From Frateuria_A sp035944355 (GTDB taxonomy: Bacteria; Pseudomonadota; Gammaproteobacteria; Xanthomonadales; Rhodanobacteraceae): DNA of 64,000 nucleotides. The stretch's first letter is position 1. Every line of letters begins with the position of its first letter. Position numbers and translations under genes: made by a program. The stretch is taken from assembly GCF_035944355.1 (NCBI RefSeq), contig NZ_DASZBH010000014.1, positions 62,001 through 126,000 of the forward strand. The letters are read 5' to 3'. Below are positions 57,793-64,000 of the stretch, in pieces. Under the pieces are notes generated by a model. That model searched no databases. It saw only the letters and a program-made list of their open reading frames with translations, and was not told the DNA's origin.

Positions 57793-58259
57793 GCCGTCAC
57801 CCCGAACAGCCCCGGCGCGATCGCCTTGCGCACGATCGGCGTGATCTCGACCACCACGCGCGCGCCGTGCTCGTCGGGCTCGCAGATCGCGCCGCTGTCG
57901 GCCTTGATCCACTTGTCATCCTCGAACGCGATGCCTTTGAGCGCGTCGTTGAGCACCTTGCGGGCGTTGTCCAGGTCCAGGCACTGCACCGTGTCGGCCC
58001 AGCCGTCCGGATCCTTGCGGGCGCGCTTCGCGTAGTCCTTAGGGCGATTCGGGAAAAGCCTTATGTCCACGCGCACGCGGCCGGCGATCGGTTCTCGTAT
58101 CCCAGCCAATGCCGCCAATTGCGCAACTTCGCGCTTGTAGGCTTTCGCCTCGTCGCTTACGCAGACAATGGCTCGACTCCCGCCACGCGGGACGAAGCTC
58201 CTCCAGTACCTATTGGCACTCACGGGATATGGCAGCACGAGCCTCACAGGTGCCTCCAT
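57789..58259 (-). CDS. rusA: RusA-type Holliday junction resolvase
   Basis: Protein of 156 residues. The acidic active site is DLDNARKVLNDAL and, further on, AFEDDKWI, matching the catalytic Asp residues of RusA, and VSANRYWRSF is the usual N-terminal part. It resolves branched DNA before packaging. The ATG at 58259 lies inside the end of the HNH gene, a 16-base overlap. The longer frame to 58706 is antisense noise from that gene. Confidence 0.92.
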   Translation of the reverse strand: MEAPVRLVLPYPVSANRYWRSFVPRGGSRAIVCVSDEAKAYKREVAQLAALAGIREPIAGRVRVDIRLFPNRPKDYAKRARKDPDGWADTVQCLDLDNARKVLNDALKGIAFEDDKWIKADSGAICEPDEHGARVVVEITPIVRKAIAPGLFGVTA

Positions 58260-58732
58260 ATCTTGCGGCGCTTGATCAGACTTACCTGCGAATTTGCGAT
58301 GCCGAAACGAGCGGCAATTTGGCGTTGGCTCCCTCCGCTGGCGCGAATCTCTTTCACCTGCGCTTCGGTAAGTCGCGCCCGGCCGTTGCTTTCCCCCACT
58401 GCGGCCACTCGCCGACCTTTGGCAAACATGTCCCGCATGTTGTCGGTATGCGTGCCGAGTTGCAGGTGGCAAGGATTCACGCAGGCAGGGTTGTCGCAGA
58501 GGTGCATCACCTCTAAGCCGCGCAGACTGTCGATCGAGACACCGCGGGATTCCGCGTACACCAGGCGGTGGTGGCGATGGAGGGTTCCGCCGACACGCTT
58601 CACGCCGTATCCGGCGGCGTTTTTGGCGTAGGGGCTCACGACGCATGTCGGCCAACCCGGCGCCTCCGCCGAAGTCGAAAAAGCGGAACCGTCCTCTCGC
58701 GCGCACGCGAAGCTGGCGGGATCGGCGCTCAT
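58244..58732 (-). CDS. HNH endonuclease with C-terminal helix-turn-helix
   Basis: Protein of 162 residues. The HNH core is HRHHRLVYAESRG, then MHLCDNPACVNPCHLQLGTHTDN with the His-Cys metal site, as in HNH_3 homing-type nucleases. The C-terminal 40 residues (ARLTEAQVKEIRASGGSQRQIAARFGI) form a helix-turn-helix that would place the cut. The enzyme may be a homing nuclease parked between replication and rusA genes. The ATG at 58732 is preferred to the frame reaching 58780. Confidence 0.85.
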   Translation of the reverse strand: MSADPASFACAREDGSAFSTSAEAPGWPTCVVSPYAKNAAGYGVKRVGGTLHRHHRLVYAESRGVSIDSLRGLEVMHLCDNPACVNPCHLQLGTHTDNMRDMFAKGRRVAAVGESNGRARLTEAQVKEIRASGGSQRQIAARFGIANSQVSLIKRRKIWRHL

Positions 58733-58920
58733 GCGGCGAACTCCCGTCGTGCCCTTGCGATCAGCGCGTGCCAGTAGCACCCGGCAGACAGGCCGAGCTG
58801 GAAGCGCCGGCGCAGTTCCGCGATGGTCGGCATGGGACCGGCGAGGAACAGGCCCATGCGAGCGCGCAGCACCTGGCGCGGCATGCGCTGGGAGAGCACG
58901 CGATCAGCCAAGGAAGTCAT
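58729..58920 (-). CDS. Hypothetical small phage protein (63 residues)
   Basis: Not recognised. Basic and helical (LADRVLSQRMPRQVLRARMG, TIAELRRRFQLGLSAGCYWHALI). It overlaps the HNH gene by four bases and the replication gene by 17. The HTH-like part might bind DNA. Confidence 0.5.
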   Translation of the reverse strand: MTSLADRVLSQRMPRQVLRARMGLFLAGPMPTIAELRRRFQLGLSAGCYWHALIARARREFAA

Positions 58921-59308
58921 CGGCTTCCCCCTCGGGCGTCTGGAACGCCTGCGGCGGCTCGTTCAGGCCGAGCAGCTCGGTGATCTCGGCGATGGCGCGC
59001 GCACCAGCAGCACGGGCTTCGGGCCGTTCCAGCCGCTTGAGCCGGGGCTCGCCTTCCATCCGCGGCAGGGCTTCGAGGAACTCGCGGGGGGCTGGCCAGT
59101 GCGTGCAGCGAGCGGCCAGCGAGCGGAAGGCTGCGCGGAAGCGCGGAGTGTCGCGCTCCTGCTCGAACTTGCGCCCGTCCGTGATCGTTTCCAGCCAGGT
59201 CATGGCCGTGCCAGGGAGGACTTCACCGGCGGGTGTCCGATCCAAGCCGAGCGTGAGGAGCTTCTGGAAGCCCGTGAGGATTTCGTTCTTGATCCAGGTC
59301 TGATCCAT
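58904..59308 (-). CDS. Putative replication P-like protein (helicase loader)
   Basis: Protein of 134 residues. MDQTWIKNEILTGFQKLLTLGL and DRTPAGEVLPGTAMTWLETITDGR resemble phage replication protein P, which delivers the host DnaB helicase. It follows a DUF1376-type replication gene and overlaps its end by 86 bases in another frame. The family length is larger (P is about 230 residues), so the call is tentative. Confidence 0.6.
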   Translation of the reverse strand: MDQTWIKNEILTGFQKLLTLGLDRTPAGEVLPGTAMTWLETITDGRKFEQERDTPRFRAAFRSLAARCTHWPAPREFLEALPRMEGEPRLKRLERPEARAAGARAIAEITELLGLNEPPQAFQTPEGEADDFLG

Positions 59309-60071
59309 GTTTCATGGCCTCCAGGGTGTGCAGTGCTTGGGCGGTCTTGCCGAGGGGTTGCTGGCCATTCGTGCGCCGCGGTGGTCCGGTCGCGATCGGC
59401 TTGGCGCCGTCGGCATGCCGTCCCCGCGCGGTGCTGATCGCGTAGGCGAACGGGTTCCGCGCGTCGGGGAATTCGAGGTAGGTGTCGCGGATTGCCTCGG
59501 GCGTGACGCCCTCGGACAACGCGGCGAGGAGATCGGGATGGCTGGCGCTGGCCCTGGCACAGCCGGCTTGCTTCAACAGCAGGCACGCGCGCCCGGCTTC
59601 GGTCCCGTCGCCCTGAGGGATCTGTGTGCGTGCCGAAAGCTTTTGCTCTTGATCTTGGTTACTGGTGTCTGGTGATTGGAGAGCATTGCCATCGCAATGC
59701 GTTCGCATTGCGTTCGCTGATGCGTTCGCATTGCGTTCGGTATGCTCGGCACGGTTGGACCAGCGAGCTTCCGCACTGCGCTTTGCCTTCTCGCGCTTCT
59801 CTGCGAAGCGGGCGATTTCCTCGTCGCAACGCTTGTGGTGCCAGCCGTCCTCCTGCTGCTGGAAAAACTCCTCCAGCACGGTTTCCACGGCGGCCTTCTC
59901 ATCACGGGTACGGGCGCGGACCAGCCGCTGCAGAGCCTTGAGGTCCAAGGGCAGCGGGGCTTCAGTGTCGTAATACCGGCGGATCAGGCGTCCGTAGATG
60001 CCGTCCTCGCAGGCCGTCAGGTGCGCCGTGCCCTTCTCGTAGTCCCCGATGTGGAACTCGAAGTAGTTCAT
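59223..60071 (-). CDS. DUF1376 replication-initiation-like protein
   Basis: Protein of 282 residues. MNYFEFHIGDYEKGTAHLTACEDGIYGRLIRRYYDTE (conserved in parts) is the DUF1376 N-terminal winged-helix domain of phage replication initiators. A linker rich in Asn and charged residues follows (AEHTERNANASANAMRTH), then a C-terminal part with LSEGVTPEAIRDTYLEFPD of DnaT/O-like type. It probably binds the phage origin. The ATG at 60071 overlaps the next upstream gene by four bases. Confidence 0.82.
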   Translation of the reverse strand: MNYFEFHIGDYEKGTAHLTACEDGIYGRLIRRYYDTEAPLPLDLKALQRLVRARTRDEKAAVETVLEEFFQQQEDGWHHKRCDEEIARFAEKREKAKRSAEARWSNRAEHTERNANASANAMRTHCDGNALQSPDTSNQDQEQKLSARTQIPQGDGTEAGRACLLLKQAGCARASASHPDLLAALSEGVTPEAIRDTYLEFPDARNPFAYAISTARGRHADGAKPIATGPPRRTNGQQPLGKTAQALHTLEAMKHGSDLDQERNPHGLPEAPHARLGSDTRR

Positions 60072-60337
60072 GTGGCCATCGCCCTCCGGCCGGCCGGCAC
60101 GATGCCGCGGGCCTTGCGGGAGACGTCGGCGCGGCACGCCTTGCAGGCGCTCAGGATCAGGCGACCGCGATGGGTCGCCCAGAACTCGTCGGTCATCGGC
60201 AACCAAGCGTCAACGTCGTAGCCGCGGCGCGCGCACCGGGGGCAACGGAACCACTCGGCGTCCTCTGCAGAGACGCGCGCCGGTACGCCTGGGCGGCGCA
60301 GGTAGTCGGCCAGTTGGGCGATGGGGATCAGTTGCAC
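60068..60337 (-). CDS. Zinc-finger hypothetical phage protein (89 residues)
   Basis: Not recognised by function. FRCPRCARRGYDV and SACKACRADVSRKARG supply CxxC pairs likely to bind zinc. GTG start at 60337 is supported by GGGAGG four to five bases upstream; an in-frame GTG at 60364 has no such signal. Small overlap with the winged-helix gene. Confidence 0.6.
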   Translation of the reverse strand: MQLIPIAQLADYLRRPGVPARVSAEDAEWFRCPRCARRGYDVDAWLPMTDEFWATHRGRLILSACKACRADVSRKARGIVPAGRRAMAT

Positions 60338-60543
60338 GCGCCCTCCCGCAGCCGGTAGCGGCACGGCTTGCCGAGCGCGGCGGGCTTGAGCCGCACGACC
60401 TCCTTGCGGTTGCGCATGCCGCGCAGGCAGGCCGTGATGCCGTCGAAGGTGCTGTTCAGCTGCTCGGCGATCTCGTAGGCAGTCTTGGGGCCATCGGCCA
60501 GCACGGCCGCGACGTGCTCATGGGTTCCGCGGCGGCGCGTCAT
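60328..60543 (-). CDS. Winged-helix DNA-binding protein (71 residues)
   Basis: TRRRGTHEHVAAVLADGPKTAYEIAEQLNSTFDGITACLRGMRNRKEVVRL, seen in parts, is a MarR/ArsR-like winged helix: EIAEQLNSTFDGITACL is the helix-turn-helix and RKEVVRLKPA the wing. Probably a small regulator of the early operon. ATGA overlap with the preceding gene. Confidence 0.65.
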   Translation of the reverse strand: MTRRRGTHEHVAAVLADGPKTAYEIAEQLNSTFDGITACLRGMRNRKEVVRLKPAALGKPCRYRLREGACN

Positions 60544-60884
60544 GCGATCACCAGCGAGTCCCGGATGAACTCGGCCGCGAACCGGCAGGCGTCGACCACC
60601 TCCCAGCGCTCGGGCGGCTCGACGGTGCCGGTCTTGTCGGCCAGGAACGCAGCCTCCCGGTCCAGCACCGCAGCGAAGCGGCGGGCGCGCAGGTTGGCGC
60701 TGACGGGCTGGCTGGGCAGGTGCTTGCGGATGTGGTCGACGTCGCAGCCGGCCAGGTCCAGGTCGATTCCACGCTCGAGCTCGGCTTCACGCCGGGTCAG
60801 CGTCACGTTGACGCCTACGGGCGTAGGTAGATCCTGCGGGTGCATGCGGGCGCGCGGTTTGCGCTTCGGAAAGAGGAGGGTCAT
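60540..60884 (-). CDS. Hypothetical phage protein (114 residues)
   Basis: Not recognised. MTLLFPKRKPRARMHPQDLP is basic; the C-terminal half (FAAVLDREAAFLADKTGTVEP, VVDACRFAAEFIRDSLV) is helical. It overlaps both neighbours by four bases, so it is translated with the regulator upstream of it. Confidence 0.55.
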   Translation of the reverse strand: MTLLFPKRKPRARMHPQDLPTPVGVNVTLTRREAELERGIDLDLAGCDVDHIRKHLPSQPVSANLRARRFAAVLDREAAFLADKTGTVEPPERWEVVDACRFAAEFIRDSLVIA

Positions 60885-61306
60885 GCGCGCGCTCCCATCA
60901 GTTCGCGGATGGTCCGGCGCTCGATCTCGCGCTCGGTCTCAAGGGAGGAAAGGCGCTCGCGCAGCTGGCGGTTCTCGCGCTCCACGTCCGTCTCGAAGCG
61001 GCGCAGGCTGCGCGGGTCGTAGCCGCGGCGCAGCAGCAGCGCGAACAGCGGCGCCTCGATGCCGGTGGCGTCCATCAGGGCGTCCAGCGCCTCGTCGTTG
61101 AGCCTCGCCTGCCCGGCCTTCGCCTTGGACAGCACGGCCGGGTCCACGCCGATCTCGATGGCGATCGACTTGTCCTGCAGGCCGCTGTTCTCGCAGGCGT
61201 ACTGCACCGCGCGCGCTTCGCTGGACAGCTTGGCCAGGTCGGGCTCCGGGATGGTCCGGAGCGGGCGGCGAACCCTAAGGTTGAGGTCGGTTGAAACGGC
61301 GCTCAT
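60881..61306 (-). CDS. CII-like regulatory protein with helix-turn-helix
   Basis: Protein of 141 residues. The middle (YACENSGLQDKSIAIEIGVDPAVLSKAKAGQ, in parts) is a helix-turn-helix of the phage CII/CP76 kind, and the C-terminus is a coiled coil (VERENRQLRERLSSLETERE). The ATG at 61306 has GGAAGG eight bases upstream. It opens the leftward early operon and may activate the lysogenic promoter. Confidence 0.68.
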   Translation of the reverse strand: MSAVSTDLNLRVRRPLRTIPEPDLAKLSSEARAVQYACENSGLQDKSIAIEIGVDPAVLSKAKAGQARLNDEALDALMDATGIEAPLFALLLRRGYDPRSLRRFETDVERENRQLRERLSSLETEREIERRTIRELMGARA

Positions 61307-61434
61307 GAGAATTGCCTTCCGTTGAAGGTCGGTTTCAGGCCAAAAAAAGGGGATGGACACCACACGAAAAGGCGAAGCCCACCCGGCGGTAAGCTGGCGC
61401 TGCCAGGCAACCGACCAACACACCGGGGGACTTC

Positions 61435-61701
61435 GTGGAAAAATTGACCGACGACCAGCTGCGCAACGTGGTGTTGCTCGCGTACGCCTCCGAGCTGGCC
61501 ATGCAAGGCGTGCTGCTGGCTCTCATACAGAGCCAGCCCGATCCGGTTGCACTACGGGCCGCGATGCAGGACAGGCTTTCCGCCATAGGCGCAAACGTTG
61601 CGCTTGGCCTCGCATCGCTCGGAGGAAACGACCAGCTCGCGACCTTGGCCGACGAGCAGATTCACCGCTGGTTGGCCGAGGCGGCCAAGCTGGCGCCGTA
61701 G
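61435..61701 (+). CDS. Hypothetical protein (88 residues), opposite to early operon
   Basis: Not recognised. All-helical (LTDDQLRNVVLLAYASELAM, LATLADEQIHRWLAEAAKL). GTG start at 61435 with GGGGGA about five bases upstream. Its strand is that of cI, and its end overlaps the end of the leftward gene at 61523-61909. The DNA between 61307 and 61434 has no other gene and should hold its promoter. Confidence 0.5.
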   Translation: MEKLTDDQLRNVVLLAYASELAMQGVLLALIQSQPDPVALRAAMQDRLSAIGANVALGLASLGGNDQLATLADEQIHRWLAEAAKLAP

Positions 61702-61909
61702 GCGCGAAGGTGCGCGCCATATCCAGCGCGACGCCATCGCAAACTCCGATGTATTCCAGGAGTGGGAAGCTGGACTGGTCGCTCTGCCTATCGAAGAGCC
61801 GCCGGAAGATCTCCTCTCGGGTCAAGTCACGCTCTGTCGGCGTGTCGCGCTGGCGCAAGCTGGCCGCGATCTCCTCGCGGACGATCTCGCGGATTCGCGT
61901 CTCGTCCAT
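61523..61909 (-). CDS. Hypothetical phage protein (128 residues)
   Basis: Not recognised. The N-terminal 75 residues (MDETRIREIVREEIAASLRQ, DLTREEIFRRLFDRQSDQS) look like a genuine helical protein. The last 50 residues are Arg/Pro-rich and run antisense to the plus-strand gene, so the real 3' end could be elsewhere, for example through a nearby frameshift. Starts one base after the preceding stop. Confidence 0.45.
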   Translation of the reverse strand: MDETRIREIVREEIAASLRQRDTPTERDLTREEIFRRLFDRQSDQSSFPLLEYIGVCDGVALDMARTFAPTAPAWPPRPTSGESARRPRSRAGRFLRAMRGQAQRLRLWRKACPASRPVVQPDRAGSV

Positions 61910-61910
61910 C

Positions 61911-62129
61911 TCAGGCCGCCTCCCGCGCCCGCAGCATGTAATCGGCGAAGGAATAGGCCGCCTCGGCGTACTCGCGCATGTTCGAGTAGGAGCGATGCTT
62001 GCCATCGGGCTGCGTAGTGCCCCAGCCGCCTTTGACGACCAGGGCAGCGCCCATGCGCATAGCGATCTCGTCGCGCAAGGTCCAGGCGATCGGGTTGGCA
62101 GGCTCCGGCTTCGGGGCGGCCTTGGCCAT
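61911..62129 (-). CDS. Hypothetical phage protein (72 residues)
   Basis: Not recognised. TLRDEIAMRMGAALVVKGGWGTTQPDGKHRSYSN, in parts, is conserved in many phage early regions after the cro gene. Helical at both ends. It is the second gene of the leftward early operon. Confidence 0.6.
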   Translation of the reverse strand: MAKAAPKPEPANPIAWTLRDEIAMRMGAALVVKGGWGTTQPDGKHRSYSNMREYAEAAYSFADYMLRAREAA

Positions 62130-62132
62130 GAG

Positions 62133-62357
62133 TCACCCCGCCCTCTGCTGCTGGACCGCCTCGCCCTGCCCTGCGGTCTGGGGCTGGCCGAAGATGTCCA
62201 GGTGCTGCAGCCGTACAGCAGGCGGAATGCCCCGCGACGTCCAGTTCTGCACGCGCTGGACGCCGCCGTTTGCGGGGTCGAGGTCGAGCAAGCGGGCCAC
62301 CTCGGCAGGACCGCCAAGGGCTTGGATCAGAGCTGCATCGGCATGTTTCTTGGTCAT
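62133..62357 (-). CDS. Cro-like DNA-binding protein (YdaS type)
   Basis: Protein of 74 residues. MTKKHADAALIQALGGPAEVARLLDLDPANGGVQRVQNWTSRGIPPAVRL, in parts, is the Cro/YdaS helix-turn-helix, with VARLLDL and VQNWTSRGIP as the DNA-contacting part. It faces cI across 73 bases of operator DNA, and is the first leftward gene. It should repress cI and favour lytic growth. Confidence 0.85.
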   Translation of the reverse strand: MTKKHADAALIQALGGPAEVARLLDLDPANGGVQRVQNWTSRGIPPAVRLQHLDIFGQPQTAGQGEAVQQQRAG

Positions 62358-62430
62358 GGCGTGATTACACACCATGTTTAATCCACAAGTCAACGCACCG
62401 TGTAACAACGCCTTGTTTAGTCCGCCCACA
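62358..62430. promoter_or_regulatory. cro-cI divergent operator region
   Basis: Between the two start codons are two imperfect dyads: ATTACAC-ACCAT-GTTTAAT (62364-62382, arms matching at six of seven positions) and AACAA-CGCC-TTGTT (62404-62417, perfect arms). The motif (A/T)GTTTA(A/G)T recurs at 62376-62382 and 62415-62421. These are candidate CI/Cro operators; promoters for both directions must lie here. Confidence 0.6.
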
Positions 62431-63129
62431 ATGGCGCCCATGCAAGCCGTTGACGAAACCCATCCATCCTTTTCGCGGCTCTTGGACGCGGCCAAGCCGC
62501 ATGGAGATACGCGTCCGACGGATCTAGTGAAGCGTCTCGGGGTCTCGCCCCAGACCGTGACGAACTGGAGGAAGCGAGGCGTATCGCAAGAAGGTGCTCG
62601 CCTAGCTCAACTCGCCTACGGATGTGACGCCAACGCTATCCTCGGCGAGGACCTAGGTATCCCGCTCTCAATGCGGATTCCAGAGCCAATCTCACAATAT
62701 GGAGAGACCATCACCCATCCTTCACTCCGCCGCGTAGAGCGGGTGATAGTGCGGGGAGCGGCGATGGTTGACGAAGAAGGGTTTTGGCGGGAGCTGGAGG
62801 ACGTGGGTAACGCCTACGTCGAGTGGCGGACGCGGCATGGGGACGAGTACGCGATCGAGATCAAATCGGATCGGTTCCATCCGGAGATCCGCCGCGGCGC
62901 GTTGGTGATCTTCTCGCCCCGCAAGGAGCTGGCGTTCAACGAGTATGCCCTGGTGCAGCTGCGCGATGGTCGCAGCACGATCCTGGAATTCCTGCGGCAG
63001 GACGGCAACCTCTACACGTTCACTGCCCTGCAGAGCGGCGGCCGGCGCGTCTCGCTCGAGACGTCACAGATCGAGCATGTGCATGCTTACGCAGGCACGG
63101 CGCCAGCGAGCGACAAGCAGCACGCATAG
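62431..63129 (+). CDS. CI-like repressor with inactive S24 domain
   Basis: Protein of 232 residues. The helix-turn-helix is PTDLVKRLGVSPQTVTNWRKRGVSQEGARL (in parts). The C-terminal domain has the S24/LexA-like fold (YAIEIKSDRFHPEIRRGALV, FNEYALVQLRDGR), but the nucleophile position is Arg148 in KSDRF, where active proteins have GDSM, and the Lys position falls in TILEFL without Lys. Self-cleavage should therefore not occur. The ATG at 62431 is chosen; the frame upstream crosses the operators. It maintains the prophage. Confidence 0.88.
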   Translation: MAPMQAVDETHPSFSRLLDAAKPHGDTRPTDLVKRLGVSPQTVTNWRKRGVSQEGARLAQLAYGCDANAILGEDLGIPLSMRIPEPISQYGETITHPSLRRVERVIVRGAAMVDEEGFWRELEDVGNAYVEWRTRHGDEYAIEIKSDRFHPEIRRGALVIFSPRKELAFNEYALVQLRDGRSTILEFLRQDGNLYTFTALQSGGRRVSLETSQIEHVHAYAGTAPASDKQHA

Positions 63130-63142
63130 GCCAAAAGCAAAA

Positions 63143-63160
63143 GCCCCGCCGGAGCGGGGC
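63143..63160. terminator. Bidirectional terminator after cI
   Basis: GCCCCGC (63143-63149) pairs with GCGGGGC (63154-63160) around CGGA, with AA/TT flanks. It lies between the convergent cI and P63C genes. Its core equals that of the hairpin at 35652-35667. Confidence 0.8.
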
Positions 63161-63166
63161 TTAGAA

Positions 63167-64000
63167 TTACTTGGAGGCAGGCTTTGCCGGAAGAGTGAGT
63201 GTGAACTGCACGGTCCGCTTTCCATAGTGCTCAGCAACACGCTGCCGAAGCTCAGCAATGCTACCGCAGGTCTTGGCCATGCCGACCACCTCGAAGCACC
63301 TAGAAACGAGCTGTCGCACGCCCAGGTTATCGGTTAGCTGACGATGCCAATGTATGCCTTGTGGCGGCTTGTTCTCCTTGAGGTACTTGGCTACGTCCTT
63401 ATCGAGCGTGTCATACACCAGTTCGATCACTAGCTTTCCCCACCACCGCGGACGACTATGCAGGGGGCCAGCCCATTTTGTGAGGCGCCCAAACTCCTGC
63501 CATAGCTCGTCCGGGAACGTCTTTTCCCAGGCGCGCAACTCCTCGGCAATGAAGGCCCGCAATTTGACCTGCAGAGCGTCTTGCGGGCGCTCGTATTGAT
63601 ACCCGGTAGCCTCATCGATCAACGCGTCCAGGCCGCTGCGAATAAGGCCTGCACTGATGACCGCACACCGAATGGCGATGGCGCGCTGGCGATCAGTGAG
63701 GTCGGCGCCCTCGTGCAGTGCGCGGACATAGGCGCGCAAGATCAGCTCAAAGTTCTCGGTGGTCAGTCCACTACCTTTGAACTGGGTTCCCGGGATCGAA
63801 AACTCGACCAGTTCGGCCAGGACCAAGTCCTTGTCTATAAAAGGTCTTAGGGACGATACGCCAATGAATTTGGCCAGGTCGCCGCTGTCAGCGTCCGCTA
63901 TGGATTTCACAGCCGAGCGCAGTGCGATGACTCGCTGCCCGGTGTTGAGAACATAGCATTCGATCGGCTCACCTGACAGGTCGATCTGACCAGGCCATTG
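63167..64000 (-). CDS. P63C-domain phage protein (N-terminus outside window)
   Basis: The frame is open to the window end, giving 277 residues; the in-window GTG at 63910 is not a convincing start because the codons before it (GEPIECYVLNTGQRVIALRS) are clearly protein. The middle and end (GYQYERPQDALQVKLRAF, WKHSRPRWWGKLVI-like LHSRPRWWGKLVIELVYD, and QLTDNLGVRQLVSRCFEVVGMAKT) match the P63C domain of phage and prophage proteins. The role is unknown; such proteins often carry DNA-binding or antirepressor-like N-termini. Directed towards the cI terminator. Confidence 0.82.
   Translation of the reverse strand, partial: QWPGQIDLSGEPIECYVLNTGQRVIALRSAVKSIADADSGDLAKFIGVSSLRPFIDKDLVLAELVEFSIPGTQFKGSGLTTENFELILRAYVRALHEGADLTDRQRAIAIRCAVISAGLIRSGLDALIDEATGYQYERPQDALQVKLRAFIAEELRAWEKTFPDELWQEFGRLTKWAGPLHSRPRWWGKLVIELVYDTLDKDVAKYLKENKPPQGIHWHRQLTDNLGVRQLVSRCFEVVGMAKTCGSIAELRQRVAEHYGKRTVQFTLTLPAKPASK

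Larger units (their letters stand above)
29009..64000. mobile_element. Prophage of contractile-tailed phage (left part; continues beyond window)
   Basis: From the 3' end of tRNA-Leu to the window end nearly all genes are phage genes: P63C, CI, Cro-like, replication, RusA, Q-like, lysis cassette, terminase, portal, capsid, sheath, tube, baseplate and tail fibre, in a continuous leftward order. The tail has a sheath, so the phage is a myovirus. No gene looks interrupted. The integrase and the right attachment site are not in this window; the left attachment core should lie in the tRNA 3' end (about 28985-29008). Confidence 0.95.

Noticed and set aside
29009..64000. Integrase gene for the prophage
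   Set aside because: No tyrosine or serine recombinase motif was seen in any frame with protein character; the gene probably lies beyond base 64000.

Overview
The window is high-GC DNA from a gammaproteobacterium, most likely a Xanthomonadales (Lysobacterales) member such as a Rhodanobacteraceae relative. This placement is an inference from three things: a kynurenine 3-monooxygenase gene, a MetX of the Xanthomonas serine/homoserine O-succinyltransferase type directly behind a complete ccm operon, and REP-like GC-rich hairpins between host genes.

Bases 1-28922 are host chromosome. In order they hold: lysS (cut by the window start), a small repetitive exported protein and prfB with its programmed +1 frameshift, all on the minus strand; a three-gene minus-strand operon of periplasmic cupredoxin-like protein, GGDEF/EAL sensor protein and outer-membrane protein; a formate/nitrite-type channel and a 2OG-Fe(II) oxygenase; an 0.8 kb stretch without a recognisable gene; a SleB-like hydrolase; two glycine-zipper lipoproteins; a TatD hydrolase; a MarR-OMF-EmrA-EmrB efflux operon; phaR; kmo plus a DUF3293 gene; the cytochrome c maturation operon ccmABCDEFGHI; and, translationally coupled to ccmI, metX followed by a cysteine-dioxygenase-type thiol dioxygenase.

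A tRNA-Leu(CAA) at 28923-29008 marks the junction with a prophage that runs from about 29009 past the window end, so at least 35 kb. No integrase or right attachment site is visible. Almost all phage genes lie on the minus strand, so the map reads right to left: a P63C-domain gene (cut by the window end), cI (plus strand) facing a Cro-like gene across an operator region, early regulatory and replication genes, HNH endonuclease, RusA resolvase, DNA adenine methylase, a Q-like zinc-finger antiterminator, then lysis (endolysin, two holin candidates, nested Rz/Rz1 spanins), terminase, portal, capsid (DUF2213, cement, DUF2184), neck, contractile sheath and tube, G/GT tail chaperones made by a -1 frameshift, a short tape measure with a muralytic domain, a compact baseplate with gp138-type spike, and a tail fibre with a self-cleaving S74 chaperone. 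The virion is therefore a myovirus. Accessory genes sit at the left end (SRAP protein and small unknowns) and inside the baseplate cluster (a plus-strand exported protein at 35681-36592).

The most unusual signal is a series of hairpins followed by U-tracts, oriented against late transcription and placed about 15-25 nt upstream of the start codons of five late genes, with a sixth just downstream of the Q-like gene. They look like terminators that late transcription must cross, or 5' leader elements of late cistrons. Other points to check are a CI repressor that seems to lack the S24 catalytic residues, a membrane-anchored chaperone domain on the tail fibre, and the cupredoxin/EAL/outer-membrane operon.
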